Below are positions 7,162 to 15,372 of a DNA stretch of 24,446 bases, piece by piece. Source of the DNA: Helicobacter sp. (GTDB lineage Bacteria; Campylobacterota; Campylobacteria; Campylobacterales; Helicobacteraceae); assembly GCA_022766795.1 (NCBI GenBank), contig JALEPE010000091.1:1-24446 (forward strand). Reading direction: 5' to 3'. Numbering within the stretch: position 1 is the first letter of the stretch; each line of letters opens with the position of its first letter. A program made the position numbers and the translations under genes. Under the pieces are notes generated by a model. That model ran no database searches and was not told the DNA's origin. It saw only the letters and a list, made by a program, of their open reading frames with translations.

Positions 7162-7869
7162 GTGTTGAAAAAAGTTTTGATTACAGGTTCAAGTCGTGGC
7201 ATTGGAGAAGGGATTGCGCGGAGTTTGCAAGAATGTGGCTATGAAGTGATTTTGCACGGAAAAAGTGTTAGTGAAAGGCTAAAGCAAATTGCCAAAGAGC
7301 TAAATGCGGAGTATTTGGTGTTTGATGTTGGCAATACACAGGAATGTCAAGCAGTGTTAAAACAAAGATTCCAAGAGGACGCACTGTGGGGTGTTGTATT
7401 AAATGCTGGAATCACAGATGATAATACTTTTGTTGCGCTATTAGAAGAGAATTGGAAAGGCGTGATTAACACGAATTTAAATAGCTTTTATAATGTTTTA
7501 AACCCCGTTTTAATGCCTATGGTGCGCAAAAAACAGGGGAGGGTGATTGTGATGAGTTCTGTATCGGGCATTATGGGGAATCGCGGACAGACAAATTATA
7601 GTGCGTCAAAAGCTGGACTAATCGGTGCAGCAAAGTCTCTTGCTATTGAACTTGCAAGTCGCAATATCACCGTGAATGTCGTCGCGCCGGGATTGATTGA
7701 TACAGAGATGACGCAAGAACATTTGTTTTTGGAAGAAATTATTAAGATGATTCCCGCTAAACGCAGTGGAAATGTGCAAGAAGTGGCAAATTTGGTGAAA
7801 TTTCTAATGAGTGAAGAGGCTTCTTATATCACAAAGCAAGTCATCGGCGTTAATGGAGGGTTGTGTTGA
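7162..7869 (+). CDS. apeQ: 3-oxoacyl-ACP reductase, SDR family (ApeQ-like)
   Basis: A 235-residue short-chain dehydrogenase. It has the NADPH-binding TGSSRGIG at residues 8-15, the NAG motif in LNAGITDDN, and the catalytic set S133, Y146 and K150 (NYSASKAG). It reduces the beta-keto group after each condensation in polyene elongation. Length and motifs match FabG-type reductases. The start could be GTG 7162 or TTG 7165; GAGGGA just upstream (7154-7159) fits either. It overlaps the following ketosynthase gene by seven bases. It could in principle be a housekeeping FabG, but its position between dehydratase and ketosynthase supports a cluster role. Confidence 0.85.
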   Translation: MLKKVLITGSSRGIGEGIARSLQECGYEVILHGKSVSERLKQIAKELNAEYLVFDVGNTQECQAVLKQRFQEDALWGVVLNAGITDDNTFVALLEENWKGVINTNLNSFYNVLNPVLMPMVRKKQGRVIVMSSVSGIMGNRGQTNYSASKAGLIGAAKSLAIELASRNITVNVVAPGLIDTEMTQEHLFLEEIIKMIPAKRSGNVQEVANLVKFLMSEEASYITKQVIGVNGGLC

Positions 7870-9080
7870 AAGTTTTTGTAACGGGTTATGGGATTGTCAG
7901 TGCGTTTGGAAAAAGTTGGGATTCTATGCGTAAGGGACTAGAATCTAAGAGAAACGCTGTGCAGTATATGCCTAGCTGGGAGTGTATTAAGGATTTAACA
8001 ACATTTTTAGGAGCACCTATTGTAGATTATAGACATCCTGAATCTTGGAATCGCAAACAAATGCGCTCTTTAGGTAAGGTTTCTCAATATAGTGTTGAGG
8101 CGGCGGGATTAGCTTTGCAAATGGCGGGATTATTAGGTGATGATAGTATTCAAGATGGCAGAATGGGGGTAGCAAGTGGTTCCAGCACTGGTAGCACAGA
8201 TGCTGTCGTGCAATTAGCTAAGGTGTTTTTAAATCAGGAAAATGATTGCAATGCAAATTCCTATATTAAATCAATGCCACACACCACTGCGGCAAATATT
8301 GCAATTTTTTATGGGTTAAAAGGGCGCGTGATTCCAACTTCAAGTGCTTGTACTTCTGCTTCACACGCGATTGGTTACTCTTACGAAGCAATCAAATACG
8401 GACAGATTCCAATGATGTTAGCAGGTGGGGCGGAGGAGCTTTGTCCAAGTGAATGTTTTGTATTTAATTCTCTGTATGCAACAAGTCAAAAAAATTCCAC
8501 ACCACATTTGACGCCGTGTCCTTTTGATATAGAGCGCGATGGGCTGGTTATTGGCGAGGGAGCGGGAATGCTTGTGCTAGAAAGCGAAGAGAGTGTTAAA
8601 AGGCGTGGAGTTACGCCAATTGCCGAAATTGTAGGGTTTGGTTCCACTTGTGATGGGACACACATTACGCGCCCACAAAGTGCGACAATGCAGAGCGCAA
8701 TGGAACTTGCACTCAAAAGCGCACGGATTAGCCCTGATGCTATCGGATATGTCAATGCTCACGCAACAGCAACAAAACAAGGGGATATTGTGGAATCCAT
8801 CGCTACTAACGCGGTATTTGGAGAAAGGATTGCAATTAGTTCTCTTAAGAGCTATTTGGGGCACACTTTGGGAGCGTGTGGAGCATTGGAGAGTATTGCA
8901 AGTATTGAGATGATGCGTGAGGGGACTTTTTATCCTACGATTAACTTGTCTAATGTTGATCCAGAATGCGCGAAGCTAGATTATCTCAAAGATATCCGTC
9001 AGATTAAAACAAATTATGTGATGAATAATAATTTTGCATTTGGTGGAATCAATACTTCGTTAATTTTCAAACGTATCTAA
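7863..9080 (+). CDS. apeR: Beta-ketoacyl synthase (ApeR-like)
   Basis: A 405-residue FabF-like condensing enzyme with intact C163 (SSACTSAS), H300 (NAHATATKQGD) and H334 (YLGHTLGACG), and the C-terminal NNNFAFGGINTSL. In the characterised aryl polyene system ApeR is a second ketosynthase that works without the chain-length factor, probably in the first extension of the primer. Gene order after the ketoreductase supports this name. It begins inside the end of the reductase gene at GTG 7863 (or TTG 7866). It is the last gene of the first plus-strand block and is followed by a 143-base gap. Confidence 0.8.
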   Translation: MLKVFVTGYGIVSAFGKSWDSMRKGLESKRNAVQYMPSWECIKDLTTFLGAPIVDYRHPESWNRKQMRSLGKVSQYSVEAAGLALQMAGLLGDDSIQDGRMGVASGSSTGSTDAVVQLAKVFLNQENDCNANSYIKSMPHTTAANIAIFYGLKGRVIPTSSACTSASHAIGYSYEAIKYGQIPMMLAGGAEELCPSECFVFNSLYATSQKNSTPHLTPCPFDIERDGLVIGEGAGMLVLESEESVKRRGVTPIAEIVGFGSTCDGTHITRPQSATMQSAMELALKSARISPDAIGYVNAHATATKQGDIVESIATNAVFGERIAISSLKSYLGHTLGACGALESIASIEMMREGTFYPTINLSNVDPECAKLDYLKDIRQIKTNYVMNNNFAFGGINTSLIFKRI

Positions 9081-9223
9081 TAATTTGTTATTGAATAGGT
9101 GTAATGTTAAATACATACTGAATATAACAATAAAATAAGATATTTTTTATTTGAAAGACACTAAAATGGCACATTTATTTTGTCTGTGATAAAGTCATAG
9201 GCTTATTGCGATTTGGAGGTTTT
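9081..9223 (+). promoter_or_regulatory. Intergenic gap with candidate internal promoter
   Basis: This is the only sizeable gap in the plus arm and is strongly AT-rich. A possible extended -10, TG followed by T and GATAAA (9186-9193), lies about 30 bases before the next start. An A/T-only inverted repeat AATAAAA...TTTTTATT around 9130-9152 is too weak to call a terminator. The gap suggests a second transcription unit for the second block, or readthrough with reinforcement. Confidence 0.35.
9215..9219 (+). promoter_or_regulatory. Ribosome binding site GGAGG fixing the start at 9224
   Basis: A perfect GGAGG stands four bases before ATG 9224. The frame is open upstream to a TTG at 9206, but that codon precedes the binding site and would spoil the signal peptide's compact basic N-terminus, so 9224 is preferred. 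Confidence 0.7.
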
Positions 9224-9652
9224 ATGAGACGAAAGATTTTAGCATTAGCATTAATATTGGGATTTGCAACAAGTATTTATGCAGCGGATGATATTAGATA
9301 TTTTTCTATTGAAGAGGCGATTAAAGAGGCAAAGGCGCAAGGAATTATTGACGATTCTATTCAATTTAAATTTGGCAGTGGTTCAGGCAGTAAAGATAAA
9401 ATTTTTATTAAAGGTTTATCTACAAATAAAAAATCAAATAAATTCGGTAAAGATGCAAAAACTTCTTGTCAAAGAGCCTTCCACTCAGCGTTGGTGCAGT
9501 TTTTCACGCGCGCGAAAAAAGAGGGTGCAACAAAGGTTGTGAATCTAACAGGGTATTTTAAAAAGATTCCTTATGATTCCAAAACAGAGTTTCAGTGTGG
9601 TGTTGGAAATTTGATGAGCGGAGTGACGCTAAGAGGTGATCTTGCAAAATGA
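9224..9652 (+). CDS. Exported protein, 'excinuclease subunit A-like' family of APE clusters
   Basis: A 142-residue protein with a clear signal peptide (MRRKILALALILGFATSIYA, cleaved before ADD). The mature domain is small and Gly/Lys-rich in its centre. It has two cysteines (TSCQRAF and EFQCGVGN) that could form a periplasmic disulfide. Homologues in aryl polyene clusters are commonly labelled 'excinuclease ATPase subunit', but no ATP-binding motif is visible and an exported protein cannot be a DNA-repair subunit, so I regard that label as misleading. Likely role: periplasmic accessory factor in pigment assembly or transport. Overlaps the chain-length-factor gene by ATGA. Confidence 0.65.
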   Translation: MRRKILALALILGFATSIYAADDIRYFSIEEAIKEAKAQGIIDDSIQFKFGSGSGSKDKIFIKGLSTNKKSNKFGKDAKTSCQRAFHSALVQFFTRAKKEGATKVVNLTGYFKKIPYDSKTEFQCGVGNLMSGVTLRGDLAK

Positions 9653-10308
9653 CATTGCAATTTGGCATTAATGCGGTTGGCGCATTCTGTTCAAAAAATT
9701 TCACACAAGATGCGTTAGCGGATAATTGTGTAACAGAATTTAAACTTGATGCGATTCCGCCTTTAGAGAGAAGACGCTTAGGCAATGCCACAAAATGCGC
9801 TTTTTCTCTTATGCCAGATTTGAAGTTTAGAACAAAACCAAAAATTATTTTTAGTTCTTATTCTGGGGAAATCCATTCTTGTCTGTCGTTGTTAAAAACA
9901 CTAGATTTAGAATCCGTCGTTTCACCGACACAATTCTCTTTATCGGTATTAAACGCAACTCCTGCAAGTATTGCTATTGCAACGCATAATCAAAGTGAAA
10001 TTTCTGCCATTAGTGCAACACCTAGCTTAGAATATGGGTTCATCAATGCGGATTCCACAGAGGAAACATTGCTGATTGCCTATGAGGAATATTTAAATAA
10101 AGAGGGTTTTGAATACCTAATGGTGCTTGTGCATTTAGATAAAGAAAATTACAAAAAAGAATTGCAATTAGGCTTTGAATACACAAACGAGGATTCTTTA
10201 GATGATATGTTGCACCCCTTGCAGTTTGTAAAACAATTTCATAGCGATTCTGCAGCGCAATGGGAACATTATGCAGGAAATTTATGCTGGAAGTGGAATC
10301 TTAAATAA
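9649..10308 (+). CDS. apeC: Chain-length factor, half-size ketosynthase-like protein (ApeC-like)
   Basis: A 219-residue protein resembling only the N-terminal half of a ketosynthase (the Ketoacyl-synt_2 type). The blocks IPPLERRRLGNATKCAF, IIFSSYSGEIHSCLSLL and SPTQFSLSVLNATPASIAI are characteristic of this family. The position normally holding the catalytic cysteine lies in a cysteine-free stretch (NATPASIAIATHNQSE), so it should not condense on its own. ApeC forms a heterodimer with the ketosynthase ApeO and sets the polyene length. It is coupled by ATGA to the exported protein upstream, and the acyltransferase ATG follows its stop directly. Confidence 0.8.
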   Translation: MTLQFGINAVGAFCSKNFTQDALADNCVTEFKLDAIPPLERRRLGNATKCAFSLMPDLKFRTKPKIIFSSYSGEIHSCLSLLKTLDLESVVSPTQFSLSVLNATPASIAIATHNQSEISAISATPSLEYGFINADSTEETLLIAYEEYLNKEGFEYLMVLVHLDKENYKKELQLGFEYTNEDSLDDMLHPLQFVKQFHSDSAAQWEHYAGNLCWKWNLK

Positions 10309-11049
10309 ATGATTGTGCTAAGAATTATTTTGGTGGGATTCTTGTTTTTGTTGTTTGGATTGCTATGTTTAATAGGAAATATTTTATTTATTCCTATTAT
10401 TGTGCTGGGACTATACAAAGTAAGGTTCTTTCAAAATCTCTCTAGGGATTTTGTCTTTTTGGCGTGGCGATTCTTTATTATCTGTACGCAAATATTTGGT
10501 TATTTAAAATACAGTTTTGAAGGCGTTGAACAACTTGGGCAGTCTGGGCAACTCATCGTCGCAAACCACCCTTCATTGCTAGATGTTGTGTTTGTGTTAT
10601 CTCATATCCGACACGTTAATTGTGTCGTCAAAAAAGAATTAGATAAAAATATATTTCTCTACCCCGCTATCAAGGCGTGTGGCTATATTAAAAATACCGA
10701 AAATGAGGAGCTTTTAAACAAGGGGCTCGAAGTTTTAAGAAATGGAGAATGTTTGCTTGTTTTTCCTGAAGGGACGAGAACAAAACAACAAATTTCCTTT
10801 CACAAAGCACCTTTTTATTTAGCAATTCACGCAGCCAAAACACTGACGCCAATTTTGATTCATATGCATCCCAAAAGCTTACAAAAAGGTGTGAAATGGT
10901 ATAAAACATCAAGCGTTAAAATTACCTATAAACTTGCTGTGCAAGAGAGAATCGTAATCAGTGCATATGAAGCGGGGATTCCAGATTCTTTGCGTGTGCG
11001 AAAATTACATAGCACAATGCAAACAATTTATAATAAGGAGATTCAATGA
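10309..11049 (+). CDS. PlsC-type 1-acylglycerol-3-phosphate acyltransferase family protein
   Basis: A 246-residue membrane-associated acyltransferase with two hydrophobic N-terminal segments (about 4-35 and 48-64). The catalytic NH(x4)D motif is N86-H87-P-S-L-L-D92, and the substrate box FPEGTRT follows near residue 150. In aryl polyene clusters a PlsC-like enzyme is thought to move the finished acyl chain, or a fatty acid, onto a lipid anchor. The gene stands between the chain-length factor and two carrier proteins and overlaps the first ACP gene by ATGA, which supports a cluster role over general phospholipid synthesis. Confidence 0.8.
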   Translation: MIVLRIILVGFLFLLFGLLCLIGNILFIPIIVLGLYKVRFFQNLSRDFVFLAWRFFIICTQIFGYLKYSFEGVEQLGQSGQLIVANHPSLLDVVFVLSHIRHVNCVVKKELDKNIFLYPAIKACGYIKNTENEELLNKGLEVLRNGECLLVFPEGTRTKQQISFHKAPFYLAIHAAKTLTPILIHMHPKSLQKGVKWYKTSSVKITYKLAVQERIVISAYEAGIPDSLRVRKLHSTMQTIYNKEIQ

Positions 11050-11309
11050 GTTTGGTAGATGATGTGAAAGAATTAATTATTACAAGCTTAAATTTACCCG
11101 ATTTAAAACTAAGTGATATTGACGAAAATGCGCCTTTGTTTGGCGAGGGGTTGGGTTTAGATAGTGTGGATGCGCTAGAATTAAATCTTGCAATTCAAAA
11201 GAAATATAATTTTGAACTAGACCCTAAAAACACGAATTTACGCGAAGTTTTTTATAGCGTGAGTTCTTTAGCGGATTTCATAGAAAAGCATAAAAATGGG
11301 GTGCAATAA
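11046..11309 (+). CDS. apeE: Acyl carrier protein (ApeE-like)
   Basis: An 87-residue acidic helical carrier with the phosphopantetheine attachment serine S40 in GLDSVDALEL. AAGGAG precedes the start, and the gene overlaps both neighbours (ATGA before, TAATG after). The two cluster ACPs are expected to divide the work between holding the aryl starter and the growing polyene. Assignment to ApeE rather than ApeF is by position. The serine should be modified by the PPTase at 655-1170. Confidence 0.8.
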   Translation: MSLVDDVKELIITSLNLPDLKLSDIDENAPLFGEGLGLDSVDALELNLAIQKKYNFELDPKNTNLREVFYSVSSLADFIEKHKNGVQ

Positions 11310-11566
11310 TGCAAAGAGAAGAAATTTTTGAATTATTAAAAAAATTGTTGATAGAGTTGTTTGAAGTAGATGCGTCCAAAATCAAATTGGAATCCAAAAT
11401 TTATGAGGATTTAGAGATTGATAGCATTGATGCCATTGATATGATTGATTATATTAAAAAACAAACAGGTTATCGTATGGAGGCGGCACATTTCAAAGAA
11501 GTTCGGACACTTGGCGATATTGTAGAGGTAGTTTTTGCGCAACTTAACAAGGATTCTGCTGAATAG
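11309..11566 (+). CDS. apeF: Acyl carrier protein (ApeF-like)
   Basis: A second carrier protein of 85 residues with S39 in EIDSIDAIDM, the 4'-phosphopantetheine site. It differs clearly from its neighbour around the serine (IDSIDAID against LDSVDALE), so this is a specialised pair and not a recent duplication. The start overlaps the preceding stop (TAATG), and its 3' end overlaps the membrane-protein gene by 32 bases. Confidence 0.8.
   Translation: MQREEIFELLKKLLIELFEVDASKIKLESKIYEDLEIDSIDAIDMIDYIKKQTGYRMEAAHFKEVRTLGDIVEVVFAQLNKDSAE
11525..11528 (+). promoter_or_regulatory. Ribosome binding site supporting the TTG start at 11535
   Basis: GAGG inside the second ACP gene lies six bases before TTG 11535. 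No ATG or GTG is available at a reasonable place for the membrane protein, so this site supports the unusual TTG start. Confidence 0.5.
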
Positions 11567-12092
11567 CATTTTAACGATACTAGGGATTCTTTACCCCTTT
11601 GCACTATGGTTTTTCCCTTTGGATTCCTTGTTGCCACTTTTTATTTTGCTAGGTGTGCTTTGGATATTGCGTGCTTTAATGCTGCGTCAAAGAGAATATG
11701 TGATTCTGGGCGTATTGGTATGTGGTGTGTTTTTAATGTATTTTATTTTTAAAGAGAAAAATTGGCTATATTTTTATCCGATTTTTATTAATGGTGCATT
11801 GCTGTTTTACTTTGCGTATAGCCTAAAAGGAGAAGCACTTATTACGCAATTTGCAAGGAGAAAGAAGCCACATTTAAGTGATTTTATAATTGTTTATACG
11901 CGGAATCTCACAAAAATTTGGTGTGGATTTTTTATCGGAAATATTCTTGTTACTCTTGGATTGATAGGATTAGAAGATAAGTTTTATTGGAGTTTGTATT
12001 GTGGCGTGATTTCCTATATTTTGATGGGGATATTGTTGGTGGGGGAAATCATTTTTAGAATGGTATTTTTAAGATATAAGGTAGAGACGTGA
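11535..12092 (+). CDS. Predicted inner-membrane protein of aryl polyene clusters (ApeG-like)
   Basis: A 185-residue, very hydrophobic protein with about five to six membrane segments (near residues 8-25, 29-46, 55-72, 78-95, 128-145 and 150-175). A cytoplasmic-looking basic loop (FARRKKPH) lies in the middle. Aryl polyene clusters regularly carry one small integral membrane protein of this kind between the carrier proteins and the ligase, and its biochemical role is not known to me. The start is TTG, supported by GAGG upstream, with a long overlap with the ACP gene. The end overlaps the ligase start (GTGA). Confidence 0.65.
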   Translation: MRNLTRILLNSILTILGILYPFALWFFPLDSLLPLFILLGVLWILRALMLRQREYVILGVLVCGVFLMYFIFKEKNWLYFYPIFINGALLFYFAYSLKGEALITQFARRKKPHLSDFIIVYTRNLTKIWCGFFIGNILVTLGLIGLEDKFYWSLYCGVISYILMGILLVGEIIFRMVFLRYKVET

Positions 12093-13705
12093 AAAATATA
12101 TTTAGTCTCCAAAGTCGATTCAGCAGTAATTCACAACAGAGAGATTTTGAAACTTTTTTGCAAGATATTATGCGCTGTATGGAATCCTTGCAAGCAATAG
12201 AATCGCAGAGATCTGTAGAAATTTATACCGAAGATACCTATTATTTTTTAGTTGCATTTTTTGCAGCATTGCTCAAAGACTTTGAAGTGTTTGTGCTGCC
12301 AAAGAACTTGCCCAGCAATAAATGTTCGCTCATTGATGATAGATGGGTGGAAAACATTCTTAAAAATCCTTTAAAAATGGAAGTGCAATATTTAACTCTG
12401 TCTTTGCAAAAACAATTTTTTGTGCAGACTTCTGGGAGTAGCGGAGAGCGCAAAAATATTACCAAAACTTTGCAACAAATGGTAGAGGAAGCGCAGTTTT
12501 TACAAAAAGAGTTTGGAATTACACCTTCACATTGTTTTTTCTCAAGCGCATCGCACCAGCATTTGTATGGATTAACATTTAAAATCTTTTTGCCACTCAT
12601 TAGTGGGAGTAAGATTTTTTGTCATAATTTGAATTATCCTGAGCTGATTTTGGAGTATTTGGATTCTGCAAACTCTACCAAACCATTGGTATTTTTGAGT
12701 TCTCCCGTGCTTTTAGAGACAATCATTAGGCATAAAAATCTCCATAAATTTAGCAAGATTGAAAAGATTGTCACTGCGGGCTCTAAGCTAGATGAGGGAA
12801 TTTTTAAGCAACTTGTTAATACTTTGGCGCAGGTGCAATTCATTGAAATTTATGGAAGCACAGAAACAGGAGTCATTGCGCGGAATCTTGGAGAGGGATT
12901 CAAGATTTTTGACGGCATTAAAGCAACACGTGATAACGATATGCGCTTAATTGTAAAATCCCCTTGGCAGCAGGGCGATAAGGACGCTGGGTTTTTGACA
13001 AGCGATTGCGTGGAGATTACAGGGAATGATTTAAAAATTCTAGGGCGTTATGATCGTATTGTGAAATTGCACGATAGGCGGGTGAGTTTAGATGGTATTG
13101 AAAAATTACTCAATAGTCATTCTTTTGTGAAAAAAGCTTTAATCAGGCAAGATGAGTGTTATAATCGTTTAAGCGCATTGGTTGTTTTGAGTTTGGAAGG
13201 CGAAGAATATTTTAAAAGATTTGGGAAAAAAGGAATTGTGAGCGCGTTGATAGAATGCCTAAAAGAGGAATTTCCTAACAAAGTGCGATATTTTTACATC
13301 TGTGAAACGCTTCCCTATGATGCGCAGGGTAAAATCTCTAAAACAGGCTTTTTAAATTGTATTTCAGAGCGCAAAGAGCCAGATTTAAGGCTCTTATCAA
13401 ATGATAACAATATTCTAAAGGCAAAGGCATATATCCCGTTAGATTGTTTCTATTTTAGCGGACACTTTTTGAATTTTCCTTTGGTTCCGGGCTTTATGGA
13501 ATTGAGCTTTGTTTATACGCTCCTAAGACGACATTGGGGAATTCATTATGCAACTTCAAAAGAAGTAGAAAATATTAAATTTACGCATTTTTTGCGCCCA
13601 AAAGATGAGTTATTAATAGAAATTAGCAAAAACAATGACAAAATTTATTTCAAGCTTTTTGCGAATGATAAGCAATGTGCAAGTGGTCGTTTGAGGTTAC
13701 AATGA
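12089..13705 (+). CDS. Aryl-AMP ligase fused to hotdog dehydratase (ApeH-ApeI fusion)
   Basis: A 538-residue two-domain protein. Residues 1 to about 425 form an ANL-type adenylating domain, with TSGSSG (114-119) as the phosphate loop, YGSTETG (255-261), GRYDR in the hinge region and the late lysine K415 in AQGKISK. It should activate an aryl acid and load it on an ACP. Residues from about 445 to 538 form a FabA/FabZ-like hotdog domain, with H459 in FSGHF and E471 in VPGFMELS, matching the ApeI-type dehydratase that partners ApeP. In the characterised systems I know these are two genes. No frameshift is needed to join them. GTG start overlaps the previous stop, and the end overlaps the next gene by ATGA. 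Confidence 0.85.
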   Translation: MKNIFSLQSRFSSNSQQRDFETFLQDIMRCMESLQAIESQRSVEIYTEDTYYFLVAFFAALLKDFEVFVLPKNLPSNKCSLIDDRWVENILKNPLKMEVQYLTLSLQKQFFVQTSGSSGERKNITKTLQQMVEEAQFLQKEFGITPSHCFFSSASHQHLYGLTFKIFLPLISGSKIFCHNLNYPELILEYLDSANSTKPLVFLSSPVLLETIIRHKNLHKFSKIEKIVTAGSKLDEGIFKQLVNTLAQVQFIEIYGSTETGVIARNLGEGFKIFDGIKATRDNDMRLIVKSPWQQGDKDAGFLTSDCVEITGNDLKILGRYDRIVKLHDRRVSLDGIEKLLNSHSFVKKALIRQDECYNRLSALVVLSLEGEEYFKRFGKKGIVSALIECLKEEFPNKVRYFYICETLPYDAQGKISKTGFLNCISERKEPDLRLLSNDNNILKAKAYIPLDCFYFSGHFLNFPLVPGFMELSFVYTLLRRHWGIHYATSKEVENIKFTHFLRPKDELLIEISKNNDKIYFKLFANDKQCASGRLRLQ

Positions 13706-15372
13706 CAGCATTTTTGATTCCTTATTACAACCATCCTCATACGATTGTTCCGCTTGTAGAGTTACTAAAACCTTATGGCTTGGATATTATCATCGTAGAT
13801 GATGGCTCTAATGTGGAATCTAAACAGGTGCTTCAAATTATTGTCGCACAAAATAATCCCAAGACTCACATCATAACAAGGGAGCAAAATGGTGGCAAGG
13901 GTGCGGCGATTAAAGAGGGCATTGTATTTGCCGAGTGCATAGGAATGCAATATGTTTTACAATTAGATGCGGATATGCAACATGACTTGATAAAAATTCC
14001 AGAATTTTTAAAACAAAGTCAAGCAAATCCTAATGCTTTCATTTGTGCAAAACCGCAATATGGCGCAGATGCACCAAAATCAAGACTCTATGGCAGAAAA
14101 ATCACAGATTTTTGGGTGTGGGTGAATACATTGGGTGGGAATCTTTATGATGTAATGTGTGGAATGCGAGTCTATCCCATACAGCAGATTTTGCCACTTT
14201 TGAAGCAATGTGCCTCTAATAGAATGGATTTTGATCCTGAAATTTTAATTTTAGCCTATAAAGCGCGTTTAAAATTTGTTTGGATTGATGTCAGTGTAAA
14301 ATATGGATCTGGTGGAATCTCACACTTTAAAGCATTCAAAGATAATCTACTCATTAGCAAAATGCACGCAAAACATTTTTTCTTGCTGCCAAAATATCTG
14401 TGGGAGAAATATAGATTCCAAAGAAGCAAAAATTGGTGGCAACGCAAGGAGCGTGCGGGAGTGTTTTTCTTAAAACTGACCTTGCTACTTGTAACGATAT
14501 TGCCAAATTTCTTACTAAATTTCTGCGTGATTGTTGTGACTTTTTTTTATTATGTGTTCTCTAAAGAGGAGCGCAAAAATTTAGGGGTATTCTACGATAA
14601 TTTGCAAAGCTTTCAATGCCAAGAGAAATTGTCATTTTTTAAAAGACAAAGCGCAATTTATAAGAATTTCTACCACTTTGGCTGGGCAATTTGCGATAAG
14701 ATTGCCGTTTGGAAAGGGAAGATTTCTTATCAAAATTTGCTAGTTCCCCATAGAGAATTAATGAATAAGGAATTAAGAAATAAGCAAAGAGGGCAGATTC
14801 TCCTTGTTAGTCATTATGGAAATATTGAAGTGGCTAGGGCGATGTCCAATGCCTTTGATATGCTAGACATTACGATTCTCGTGTATCAGGAAAATGCCTT
14901 TAATTTTTTGAATCTCATTAACAAAGTGAGTCAAAATAAATTGCGTGTAATTTATGTCAGCACACTAGATATTCAAAGTGTTTTAGAGCTTGAAAAAATT
15001 TTAGAAAATGGCGGACATATAGGGATTATGGGTGATAGAACGGCGATAGATAGCACAAAGAATGCTAAATTCTCCTTTTTGGGCAAAGAATGCTTTTTCC
15101 CGCAAGGCGCATTTTTAATTGCGGGGCTTTTGAAAAGCAAAATTAGCATTTTGTGGTGTCAAAGAGTAGGGAGAAAATATCAAGTGGAGTTAGAGCGTAT
15201 TTTGGTTGAAGGCAAGGATTCTAATGTGATATTGGGTAGAGATAGGCGAAAATCTGTAAGGGGGCTTATCCAGCAATATGTGGAATCCCTAGAAAAGAGA
15301 GTGTGTGCAAATCCACAATATTGGTTTAATTTCTATGATTTTTGGGGGCAAAATGTTAAAGAAAAGATATAG
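13702..15372 (+). CDS. Glycosyltransferase family 2 - LpxL-like acyltransferase fusion
   Basis: A 556-residue bifunctional protein. The N-terminal GT-A domain (about 1-230) shows D33-D-G-S36 for nucleotide-sugar binding and the metal-binding D89-A-D91. A membrane segment (about 255-292) leads to a lysophospholipid-acyltransferase domain of the LpxL/HtrB type with H371-Y-G-N-I-E376 as the H(x4)E catalytic pair and GIMGDRTA further on. Such fusions are typical of aryl polyene clusters and suggest that the pigment head is glycosylated and acylated into a lipid-like anchor. ATG 13702 is chosen over an upstream in-frame ATG (13675) because GAGG lies just before it and it overlaps the preceding stop. 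It overlaps the thioesterase gene by 20 bases. Confidence 0.8.
   Translation: MTAFLIPYYNHPHTIVPLVELLKPYGLDIIIVDDGSNVESKQVLQIIVAQNNPKTHIITREQNGGKGAAIKEGIVFAECIGMQYVLQLDADMQHDLIKIPEFLKQSQANPNAFICAKPQYGADAPKSRLYGRKITDFWVWVNTLGGNLYDVMCGMRVYPIQQILPLLKQCASNRMDFDPEILILAYKARLKFVWIDVSVKYGSGGISHFKAFKDNLLISKMHAKHFFLLPKYLWEKYRFQRSKNWWQRKERAGVFFLKLTLLLVTILPNFLLNFCVIVVTFFYYVFSKEERKNLGVFYDNLQSFQCQEKLSFFKRQSAIYKNFYHFGWAICDKIAVWKGKISYQNLLVPHRELMNKELRNKQRGQILLVSHYGNIEVARAMSNAFDMLDITILVYQENAFNFLNLINKVSQNKLRVIYVSTLDIQSVLELEKILENGGHIGIMGDRTAIDSTKNAKFSFLGKECFFPQGAFLIAGLLKSKISILWCQRVGRKYQVELERILVEGKDSNVILGRDRRKSVRGLIQQYVESLEKRVCANPQYWFNFYDFWGQNVKEKI

Noticed and set aside
7162..7869. Housekeeping FabG instead of a cluster ketoreductase
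   Set aside because: Motifs alone cannot exclude it, but overlap with the ketosynthase gene and the KS-DH-KR-KS order favour the pigment pathway.
8486..8913. Three alternative open frames inside the ApeR-like ketosynthase gene
   Set aside because: The ketosynthase reading has a full catalytic triad. The others have no motifs and are chance frames.
9127..9153. A/T-only inverted repeat after the ApeR-like gene as terminator
   Set aside because: No GC pairs, unstable, and readthrough into the second block is likely.
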